NCBI GenBank assembly: GCA_002700845.1
Contig: PAFA01000076.1
Coordinates: 1-33,248 of the forward strand
Source of the DNA: Phycisphaerae bacterium
Lineage (GTDB): Bacteria; Planctomycetota; Phycisphaerae; Phycisphaerales; SM1A02
Reading direction: 5' to 3'
DNA: 33,248 bases
Both the position numbers and the translations under genes were made by a program. The notes under the pieces were generated by a model. It saw only the letters and a list, made by a program, of their open reading frames with translations. It did no database searches and had not been told where the DNA came from. How positions within the stretch are numbered: position 1 is the first letter of the stretch; each line of letters begins with the position of its first letter. Shown here piece after piece: positions 24,167-31,725 of this stretch.

Positions 24167-27025
24167 TCAGGGCGTCCCGGTCCAGTTGGCCAAGAGTGTC
24201 AGCACATCTTCGAAATCAACCACTCCATTGCCGTTGAGATCTTCCGAGCAATCAACGCATTCATCACCCCATCTGGCAAGGATCTGAAGCAGATCAGCAA
24301 AGCCCACTTGACCGTCGCCATCAATGTCGCCAAGAACTGCAGTGCGCCTTAGAACATCCACGCTTAAACCACTGCCAACCAGCCCGATTGGCTCTCGAAA
24401 CAGAAGCAGTTCATCTATACCGTCGCCATCAAAATCACCCGCTCGGATCGCTTCAATTGGAGGTCCTGCGTCCCGAAGTGGCGTGTCAACAAAGGTCACC
24501 CCACCGCTTCCGTCCCAATCTGTTCTAAGGATTCGCACCACCCCCTCGGGAAACCCTTGGTTATCAAACTTGGTGAAGGCCACGGCAATATCTGCATCGC
24601 CATCTCCATCAAAATCACCAAGGTCGATGTCGACCGGGATCATTGACTCAATAGCGCCCGGTTCGGAAAAGGAAAATTCCACACCGCCTCCAAGTTGATC
24701 GCCACTATTTATGCGATACACCTCAAAGGAGTTGCGGTCACGGTGCAGCGTCACATGAATTGCCGGAATTGTGACCAACGTCAGCGGATTGGTACTGTCA
24801 CCCGTACCTGAAGATCCGGTGTCATTGTTGCCGCGGCTTTTCTTTTTGCTTCCACTGGTGGTGCTCACCGCGTTGGAACTGGTGATGGTGGCCGTATTAT
24901 TTTTCTTTCCCGTTCCGGGGACCGGATCAATTTCGGTGGGGTCATCCTCCGTACCACCTTCGTCCTGATCACTGAAGCCACTGCCAAGAAGCGTCTCGAC
25001 AGAGCGAATGCGACGGAGGCGACTGTTGGTGGCGTCGAGCAACAGTACGTTCAGCGCTTCGTCTGGGGCAGACAGTGCTCGTATGTCAGCGACTTCACCG
25101 TACCCAGCAAGCACCACTTGAAATGGTGCAAAACCACCCTCGTCGGTACCGGCCGCGAAGGCAAAGGTGCCTTCACTTCCGGCCACGCAGAGGTCAGGCA
25201 ACTGATCAAATGTCGCGTCACCAAACGTGATGTCAGTTGTCCCCAGTGGCGCGTCGAGATTAACCTTAAGGAACGACAACTGGTTGTCAGCATCGAGTTG
25301 CGCAAGCTGAAGTTCAACTTGTGCCAAACCTTGAACATCCAAGACCACCGCCGCAACATCAGCCAAGCCATCGTTGTTGATGTCACCAATCTCGACATCT
25401 AGGAAACCCGAAGGAAAATCGAATCCTGTGGATGGCATCATTGGTAACGGGTCAGCCGGTCCAGCATTCTCCATCACCAAAACCTGGGAACCAAATGCGT
25501 TGGACAGAGAAAATTTCACGGATGAAGCACCGTCACCACCTGCCAGATGGCGAACTGGGAACTCGCCAATGATGCTTCCGGCGAGAAGCACCTCTGAAGT
25601 TGTGGGAGCAACACCGTTGGGCCAAAAGACTTCCAAACCACCATCCAACTGAGCTTGCCCCTCAATCTGAAGCTGGTTCAACTCTGACCCAAAGACGTTA
25701 AATCGCGTCTGCAAGCAACCTGACACGGGTTCTTCTTCACCGGCTTGAAGATAATCGCCAGAGATCAACGCACCACCCGAAGCAACACGAAGCAAACCTC
25801 TGTTCTCGACTTGGCCAAGATTGCCGGGGAATGTTGCCTGGCCCAAGGCGTCAATCATGACACTTTCGAATTGCATCGGAACCACGCTGCCAGCCAAATC
25901 CAGGACACCTTGAAGCTCAAAAAGTGAGCCACCAATTGTGGCATTGCTCCAAAGTTCTAATCGACCGTCGTACGCCTCTAACGCTTCAATCGGTGCGTAA
26001 CCAACCCTCAATCGACCCGCTTGCACCTGATTGTCTTTCAGCACCAATTCTGCAGAACCGGCGACCCCGACATCCAGCCGTGTGGCGGTCAGAGTTGAAT
26101 CAGTCAAAATTTGCAGGTTTGATAAGGCACCCTGAGGGGCACCAACCGAGACGTCATTGAATGACAGCGTTGAAGATTTCAACTGCAATGATGTCTGGGC
26201 TCCAGCTTGATTGATACCAACACGAAGACGGTCGGCGTTCAAGTCAAGATCTGAATCGAATGAGAATGAACCACTGAAGACATCGACTTGGGCGGGATTG
26301 GCAATCGAACCAAAAAGTCCGTTGGCCGTCCCCGATTCGTTGACATACCCAAAAATAGCTGTTTGGCTTGAGGTCGGAACACCGTTCGGGGTCCAATTGA
26401 CCGCGTCAAACCAGGAGCCGGTCCCGTCCTGATTCCAATCCTTAAGCGAACTGGCTGTGGACTCATCCCACTGCAATCGGACATCACCTTGCACTACGAC
26501 TGCCTGCTCGAGGGTGATTTCTCCCCCTTCGGCGGAGAACAAGGACACATCCCCCTTCACTCGAATCATCAGTTCCTCAGCGTACAGTCGACCAATCGCA
26601 CCCAGATCCGTGATGAACTCCGAGCCCATGAGCTCGCGGATGACATCTTGCCCTTCGACTTTGAAGCCCAATGATTGCCCGGGATCTATTGGGCCACCGT
26701 CGAGGAGCACGCTGGCCGCATCGTTGACTTCAAGGATGCCCCCCGGATGATGAACGACGACTGTCAAAAGAATGTCCAGTTGGCTTGAGATGGGATCAGA
26801 GAAAGGGTTCTCAAGCTGCCCTTCGAGCTTGACATCAAAATCAATCTCGATTTTCGGGTTCAACACTTGGGTCAACCCAGCCGTGTCCTCAACACCGTTG
26901 ACAGATGTTCTAAGCGAGGATCCTTCAAAGTTGAGTCCAGCGCAATCAACAATGCGCTCCTCTTGACCGAACGCAAATCCGGCACCTAAAGCGGTACCCA
27001 CCCATCCGACTCGAATGAGATTCAT
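24167..27025 (-). CDS. Large exported protein with FG-GAP/VCBS-like repeats and C-terminal dockerin-type EF-hand pair
   Basis: Signal peptide; GSWFDAVNWTPNGVPTSSQTAIF motif; repeats DIGDINNDGLADVAAV, DLGDFDGDGDADIAVAF and RAGDFDGDGIDELLLF; C-terminus GDIDGDGQVGFADLLQILARWGD...DLNGNGVVDFEDVLTLLANW. Shine-Dalgarno GGAAGGA. Confidence 0.85.
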   Translation of the reverse strand: MNLIRVGWVGTALGAGFAFGQEERIVDCAGLNFEGSSLRTSVNGVEDTAGLTQVLNPKIEIDFDVKLEGQLENPFSDPISSQLDILLTVVVHHPGGILEVNDAASVLLDGGPIDPGQSLGFKVEGQDVIRELMGSEFITDLGAIGRLYAEELMIRVKGDVSLFSAEGGEITLEQAVVVQGDVRLQWDESTASSLKDWNQDGTGSWFDAVNWTPNGVPTSSQTAIFGYVNESGTANGLFGSIANPAQVDVFSGSFSFDSDLDLNADRLRVGINQAGAQTSLQLKSSTLSFNDVSVGAPQGALSNLQILTDSTLTATRLDVGVAGSAELVLKDNQVQAGRLRVGYAPIEALEAYDGRLELWSNATIGGSLFELQGVLDLAGSVVPMQFESVMIDALGQATFPGNLGQVENRGLLRVASGGALISGDYLQAGEEEPVSGCLQTRFNVFGSELNQLQIEGQAQLDGGLEVFWPNGVAPTTSEVLLAGSIIGEFPVRHLAGGDGASSVKFSLSNAFGSQVLVMENAGPADPLPMMPSTGFDFPSGFLDVEIGDINNDGLADVAAVVLDVQGLAQVELQLAQLDADNQLSFLKVNLDAPLGTTDITFGDATFDQLPDLCVAGSEGTFAFAAGTDEGGFAPFQVVLAGYGEVADIRALSAPDEALNVLLLDATNSRLRRIRSVETLLGSGFSDQDEGGTEDDPTEIDPVPGTGKKNNTATITSSNAVSTTSGSKKKSRGNNDTGSSGTGDSTNPLTLVTIPAIHVTLHRDRNSFEVYRINSGDQLGGGVEFSFSEPGAIESMIPVDIDLGDFDGDGDADIAVAFTKFDNQGFPEGVVRILRTDWDGSGGVTFVDTPLRDAGPPIEAIRAGDFDGDGIDELLLFREPIGLVGSGLSVDVLRRTAVLGDIDGDGQVGFADLLQILARWGDECVDCSEDLNGNGVVDFEDVLTLLANWTGTP

Positions 27026-27090
27026 ATGAAAAATCCTTCCAGCTCACCTCTGATTCTCTCGAATTCGGCGAGTAAGGCAAGGAAAAGGCT

Positions 27091-27120
27091 AAAAAATCAG
27101 TCTGCTTGCAATTGAGACTG
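27091..27120 (-). terminator. Candidate intrinsic terminator embedded in the 3' end of the ECF sigma gene
   Basis: Minus strand CAGTCT-CAATTGCAAGC-AGACTG-ATTTTTT. The right arm contains the start of the TGA stop and the U-tract follows directly. Confidence 0.6.
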
Positions 27121-27672
27121 CAGCCAAGCCTTGGCCGCTGAGAATTCTCGCTCGCAGGTCCTTAGTGGCAAATCAAGGTGGGAAGCCACTTGATCCATGG
27201 TCAGACCACCGAAAAATCGCAGTTCAATAATGTCATGTTGGGTCTTGCTGCGGCTTAATAAGGCTTCCAAGGTCTCATGGAGCCCAAGAACATCCATTTG
27301 ATCGGCGGGCGAAGCTCCAATACGCGTATCGGAGTATTGCTCTTTTGCCGCCCCGCCACCACGCTTATCGGCCTTACGGGCACGAGCCTGATCGACCAAA
27401 ATCTGACGAACCGCCCGGGCAGCCATTGCCAAAAAATGCTTTCGCGAATCGAATGCCATGTCACGGAGGTTGACCATCCGCAGAAATGCCTCGTTGGCAA
27501 GGTCATCGGTCTGAAGCGTAATGCCAACTTTTTCTTGCCGAAGTCTTGCATGAGCAATCCGGCGCACCTCGTCCAACAAAAGGACCCAAAGTTCACCTTC
27601 GGCGTCGCGATCTCCGGCCTGAGCTGCTTGGATCAGTTGAACAGTGTTGTCATGTGTGGAGTCTTCGGACAC
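27097..27672 (-). CDS. ECF RNA polymerase sigma factor (planctomycete kinase-associated type, TIGR02999-like)
   Basis: DDLANEAFLRMVNLRDMAFDSRKHFLAMAARAVRQILVDQARARKADKRGGG and IIELRFFGGLTMDQVASHLDLPLRTCEREFSAAKAWL. GTG 27672 with AGGAGG. Confidence 0.9.
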   Translation of the reverse strand: MSEDSTHDNTVQLIQAAQAGDRDAEGELWVLLLDEVRRIAHARLRQEKVGITLQTDDLANEAFLRMVNLRDMAFDSRKHFLAMAARAVRQILVDQARARKADKRGGGAAKEQYSDTRIGASPADQMDVLGLHETLEALLSRSKTQHDIIELRFFGGLTMDQVASHLDLPLRTCEREFSAAKAWLQSQLQAD

Positions 27673-27694
27673 CGTGTACTCCTCCTGATGAAGA

Positions 27695-27766
27695 GCCACC
27701 TACGGGACTCGAACCCGTGACCTAAGCTTTACGAAAGCTTCGCTCTACCAACTGAGCTAAGGCGGC
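27695..27766 (-). tRNA. tRNA-Thr (anticodon CGT)
   Basis: Minus strand GCCGCCTTAGCTCAGTTGGTAGAGCGAAGCTTTCGTAAAGCTTAGGTCACGGGTTCGAGTCCCGTAGGTGGC. Acceptor, D, anticodon (loop TTCGTAA) and T arms all pair; no encoded CCA. Confidence 0.95.
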
Positions 27767-27781
27767 CAAAATAGGGTTGTC

Positions 27782-27856
27782 TTCACACTCAGGTTGCAAA
27801 CTCAACGCACCTTCTGGTGCGAACAGCGGAGTGTGAACAGAAAAATATTAGTTCAC
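27782..27856 (-). other. Nested/alternative inverted repeats between HEAT gene and tRNA-Thr
   Basis: TTCACACTC (27782-27790) pairs with GAGTGTGAA (27829-27837); inner hairpin CGCACC-TTCT-GGTGCG (27806-27821); alternative pairing GTGAAC (27833-27838) with GTTCAC (27851-27856). Confidence 0.5.
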
Positions 27857-30001
27857 GAATTGCAGGACCGCCCCACCTGGCAAATCAAGCGCACCGTGCA
27901 GGGCGGCGGCAGCATCCGCCAAATCAGACTCATCGGCAAGCTCAACCAAGGAGAGCACTGAAGCGACCTGGTCGGCTGTGGTTTGGCTGCCAAAGCTTCG
28001 TACCGAAGCCGTTGCATAGCCCAACAGTTCAACTTGTTCAGACCCTGCTGCATCGAGAGCGGCGTCAATCAAAGCAACTTGAGCTGCTTCAGCGTCCATC
28101 GTGGAGAGGCCCTCAGCAATCAGCATGCGAAGACCTCCAGATCGACTTTGAAGAGCATCGAGATAGGTTGGCAACGCTTCCTTCGGGTTCAGGACTTCAC
28201 CACGGGTCCCCGCGGCCAACGCATTAACAGCTTCGGTCGCTTCGATTGCATAAATCAGAGCCGCTGTTTCGTCGAGACTTCCACCAGAGGCTTGAGCCAC
28301 CAATTGGTTCATTGCCGCGAGCCGACCAGAAGTTGAGGCATTGCCGTCAACAGCCATGATCGAACCACCAGCGGGATAGGCTGCACGCATACCGGGAAGA
28401 TCAACACCACTGGCAAAGACCAGCACTGGTGAAGCAGCGGTCCGAGCGGAACCACGCAAACGACGAAGGCTAGAGTCAACCTGATCGGGTTCGATATCCA
28501 GGATCACCATGTCGACTACTGAGGCATCAGTCATGGCATCAGTAAGACCATCAACACTGGTGGCCGTGGCAAGAACCACATACCCAGCGTCAACAAGTCC
28601 CGCGCTCACCACTTGTGCATCTTCCTCTGTGCTGGCTACGACCACGGCCGTAGGTTGCCCGAAGCCGCGGATGGCGTTGGACAGGTGAGCCATGACCAGA
28701 GGCTCGTCCCCGAACTTCGAACGTGGCTGGGCTTCAGCCACAACAAGAGCAGCCTCGATACGTACACGTCGATCGGCATAACGAAGAGCCTGACGAAGCG
28801 GACCACCGAACTCTTCGCCAGAGAACAGACCCAAATCACCAGTCGTCACGGCCAGAGCAGCCAAGGCATCACGAACCAAAGCGGTGTCGTTCATAGCCAG
28901 GCCCATCGAAAGGACTTGCTGACCGATCCCTGTTCCAAAAGCAGTTGCGTAGAACTGTGGGGAGCGGTCTTGGTTTCCATAAATTGGGTCGGTTACGCCA
29001 GCAACTTCAGCACGGTTTTCGCGACGAAGATTGGAGGCCGCATACAGCGAGACGCCATAGTCGTTGTTGGGATCCAACTCGACCGACCGGGCTGCCGATT
29101 GCATGGCACGCACGCTGTGGTAAAGCTCGGTTGCTACTGGGGTCCCTTGGAGACCCGTGAATTCGTCATACGACCAAATCATGTTTTCCGTATCCGCGGG
29201 ATAAGGAAGCAGGGACGCGAATCCCTTGAAATGATTGGCCGACAAATCGGCCCAAGCAGCGGAGAGTGTGATGGTGTCGTTTGCACCAAGGGAACGAAGG
29301 GCTGCCGCAGCAGCTTCACGAACGTCCGTTGTGTTTGAAGAATCTTCGGCCAGACCTTGTAGGGATGGGGCGGCGTGTTCGTAGCCGATCTCGGTCAAAA
29401 TGCCGCAGATCGTTTGTTGTGTCGCCGCATCAAGAGCTTCCATGGCAACACACAGTGGATAGACCGCGGTGCGACCAACGCTAACGATCAAATCACGGCA
29501 GGCAAGGGCCAACGCGGTGTCTTTGCTGGCAACGATCTTGCTCATCAATGCCGGCACTGCATACTCGCCGGCAGCTTCCAGCCGCCGTTCAGCAATCATG
29601 CGTTGACGCAAAGTGCCAGCCAACATGTTTACTGCTTCTTCGATTCGCTGCGGATCGCGAGCCAAAGCCAATCGGCCAGACTCAATTCGACTCGTCAACT
29701 CACCAGCGATGGCCTCAAGTGCGTCGACACGTGATGCCCGCTGCAAAGCGGTATCAAGTCGATCGCTGTCGAATTCGGAGCCGTCGACCACGATCGCGAG
29801 ATCGGTGTTGGAGGCCGTGTTCAACAACTGCTCTGCATAACCCGAAGCCAAATCGGTACGGGCAATATTGGTGTAGTGGATGAACTCCTCCAGCAGCGTG
29901 GCTGCGTCCTGTCCACGGGCTGGGCTCGTCCACCCAGCCAGAAGTCCAAGACAAATCGCGAGCAGGGCCGAACGGGTACGGGCGGGTGCGGCAGGATGCA
30001 T
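27848..30001 (-). CDS. Exported HEAT-like repeat protein with embedded response-regulator receiver-like domain
   Basis: Signal peptide MHPAAPARTRSALLAICLGLLAGWTSPARGQ; HEAT-like helices; internal TAVVVASTEEDAQVVSAGLVDAGYVVLATATSVDGLTDAMTDASVVDMVILDIEPDQ...ASPVLVFAS. ATG 30001 with GGAGG; ORF-track start 30376 rejected. Confidence 0.75.
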   Translation of the reverse strand: MHPAAPARTRSALLAICLGLLAGWTSPARGQDAATLLEEFIHYTNIARTDLASGYAEQLLNTASNTDLAIVVDGSEFDSDRLDTALQRASRVDALEAIAGELTSRIESGRLALARDPQRIEEAVNMLAGTLRQRMIAERRLEAAGEYAVPALMSKIVASKDTALALACRDLIVSVGRTAVYPLCVAMEALDAATQQTICGILTEIGYEHAAPSLQGLAEDSSNTTDVREAAAAALRSLGANDTITLSAAWADLSANHFKGFASLLPYPADTENMIWSYDEFTGLQGTPVATELYHSVRAMQSAARSVELDPNNDYGVSLYAASNLRRENRAEVAGVTDPIYGNQDRSPQFYATAFGTGIGQQVLSMGLAMNDTALVRDALAALAVTTGDLGLFSGEEFGGPLRQALRYADRRVRIEAALVVAEAQPRSKFGDEPLVMAHLSNAIRGFGQPTAVVVASTEEDAQVVSAGLVDAGYVVLATATSVDGLTDAMTDASVVDMVILDIEPDQVDSSLRRLRGSARTAASPVLVFASGVDLPGMRAAYPAGGSIMAVDGNASTSGRLAAMNQLVAQASGGSLDETAALIYAIEATEAVNALAAGTRGEVLNPKEALPTYLDALQSRSGGLRMLIAEGLSTMDAEAAQVALIDAALDAAGSEQVELLGYATASVRSFGSQTTADQVASVLSLVELADESDLADAAAALHGALDLPGGAVLQFVN

Positions 30002-30112
30002 CTGCAGAATTCCTCCATCAATCCGCCTCAAAGTGGGCGGATGAACGGCAAAGCCTACCGGACACACCCCTCTGCTGCCAACGGGGAAGGCCAGACGGCA
30101 TAGACTCAAATC

Positions 30113-30958
30113 ATGATGCTGAGTCTTTTGCTTGCCTCCGCTAGCCCCTTTGCCCAAACCATGGTCATCTACGACCCAGGGCTTGGGGCAAATCCTGAAT
30201 ATCTGACCCCAGAATCCGCTCTTGGCCCCCCTAGCCGCCTTTCTGGCCATTGCTTGAATGCTCCTGGCTGCGTAACGCCACTGGTCCCTGCCTTTTGCCC
30301 CGAGGAGCTGGTCGCCGTTGGGATTGGGGGCCAGTTGGTCCTCGCTTTTGACCATCCTGTGGCCGATGACCCCCAAAACCCGTTTGGAATCGATCTGCTG
30401 GTCTTTGGCAATGCCTTCTACAGCGACCCCTCTTTGGAAGGCCTGGCCGTTGGAGCTTTATTTTCTGAAGGGGGCCATATTGAGGTCAGCCCGGATGGTC
30501 AAATTTGGGCCGAGGTGCCCGGTGCTGCGGACGGAGAGGTCCCCACACTCGGATATCTCGACGCCACGGCCTACCAGGTGCCCCCGGGGCTGCTCCCTTC
30601 CGATTTCACACTTCCTGCCGATCCTGACTTGGTGGGCCAAACCAACCTGACTTGGGACGAACTTTTGGAATTTTATGGTCGGTCTGGAGGAGGCACACCG
30701 GTGGATCTCGCCGGAACTGGCTTTAGCGCTATTCAGTTTGTGAGAATTACTTTGCCCGAAGGAGGCAGCGCAATTGAGATTGACGCGGTGGCCGACGTAC
30801 GCGCTCCAGCAACTGGAGATGTGAATGGTGATGGGATCACCACATTCCAAGATGTCCTTGAAGTTCTTGCCGCTTGGGGCACCACCGGACCAGCCGACCT
30901 TGACGACGACGGCGACGTGGGATTCTCTGATCTACTCATCGCGTTGGCCGGCTCGTGA
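30113..30958 (+). CDS. Exported protein with C-terminal dockerin-type EF-hand pair
   Basis: Signal MMLSLLLASASPFAQ; body GIDLLVFGNAFYSDPSLEG...GHIEVSPDGQIW; C-terminus GDVNGDGITTFQDVLEVLAAWGTTGPADLDDDGDVGFSDLLIAL. Confidence 0.82.
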   Translation: MMLSLLLASASPFAQTMVIYDPGLGANPEYLTPESALGPPSRLSGHCLNAPGCVTPLVPAFCPEELVAVGIGGQLVLAFDHPVADDPQNPFGIDLLVFGNAFYSDPSLEGLAVGALFSEGGHIEVSPDGQIWAEVPGAADGEVPTLGYLDATAYQVPPGLLPSDFTLPADPDLVGQTNLTWDELLEFYGRSGGGTPVDLAGTGFSAIQFVRITLPEGGSAIEIDAVADVRAPATGDVNGDGITTFQDVLEVLAAWGTTGPADLDDDGDVGFSDLLIALAGS

Positions 30959-31725
30959 GAAGAGGCTGGACACTGGTTGAATTGATGATCGTCATCGCGG
31001 TGATTGTCATTTTGAGTGCACTGCTTCTTCCCGCGATCAACCAAGCCCGAGGGACAGCAAGAGCCACCATGTGCCGGTCCAATCTTCGGGCACTGACTTT
31101 GGCCGCTCTGGACTACACCCAAGCTTTTGACCATGCCCCAGCGGCGGTGTGGAGAAAAGAGGGCCCCAACAGTGGCATCACCACCATGCAATGGGATTGG
31201 ATGGTCCAACCGAATGGCACCTATGAGATCGGCGTAGTGGGACAAAGACTTGATCGACCGATCTCTGATTTTTCGTGCCCGTTGTGGACCGAATCCCAGC
31301 CCGAAGAGGAATCTGGGGAGCCCCCATTCACGGGATACAACTACAACACTTCTTTCATTGGGGGAGAAGCCCCGTTTCCTGCCATTGGATTCAACGCCAT
31401 CCGCGTTGGGGTTGCGCCGAGCGGCTGGCAACATACCGACACCACCATGTTTGGTATTGGGGGCTGGTCGGGGGGAACCAACCGGTACATGCGGGCGCCG
31501 GGAAACCATGAATTTGTGGGCGGAGCCACCTGCTGCGCTGGGGCACAATCGTTCCGCCACATTGGAGATCGAACACACTTCTCAAGGCTCGATGGGTCAG
31601 TGGGGATTTCCGCAATGCCATCAAACGGCGGTCACGACCAGGGCTACGCCGCAACAATTTTGGATCACCCAAACAATGGCTTTCTGTCGGACGATGACCG
31701 AGCGTACGACCCAGGGCCTCGCTAA
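30955..31725 (+). CDS. Type II/IV prepilin-like protein (N-terminal methylation domain)
   Basis: MRRGWTLVELMIVIAVIVILSALLLPAINQARGTARATMCRSNLRAL. GTG start overlapping the upstream TGA (GTGA). Confidence 0.87.
   Translation: MRRGWTLVELMIVIAVIVILSALLLPAINQARGTARATMCRSNLRALTLAALDYTQAFDHAPAAVWRKEGPNSGITTMQWDWMVQPNGTYEIGVVGQRLDRPISDFSCPLWTESQPEEESGEPPFTGYNYNTSFIGGEAPFPAIGFNAIRVGVAPSGWQHTDTTMFGIGGWSGGTNRYMRAPGNHEFVGGATCCAGAQSFRHIGDRTHFSRLDGSVGISAMPSNGGHDQGYAATILDHPNNGFLSDDDRAYDPGPR

Noticed and set aside
27695-27766. tRNA gene as an integration site for a mobile element
   Set aside because: No integrase, transposase or direct repeat of the tRNA 3' end is visible nearby.
28613-29338. 241-aa plus-strand ORF opposite the HEAT gene
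   Set aside because: No motif, and it lies wholly inside a well-supported coding region.
30002-30376. N-terminal extension of the HEAT ORF (start at 30376)
   Set aside because: The extension lacks domain sense and overlaps the divergent dockerin gene; ATG 30001 has a Shine-Dalgarno and directly precedes a signal peptide.
30733-31578. 281-aa minus-strand ORF opposite dockerin/prepilin genes
   Set aside because: No motif; both plus-strand genes have clear signal or methylation domains and coupled starts.
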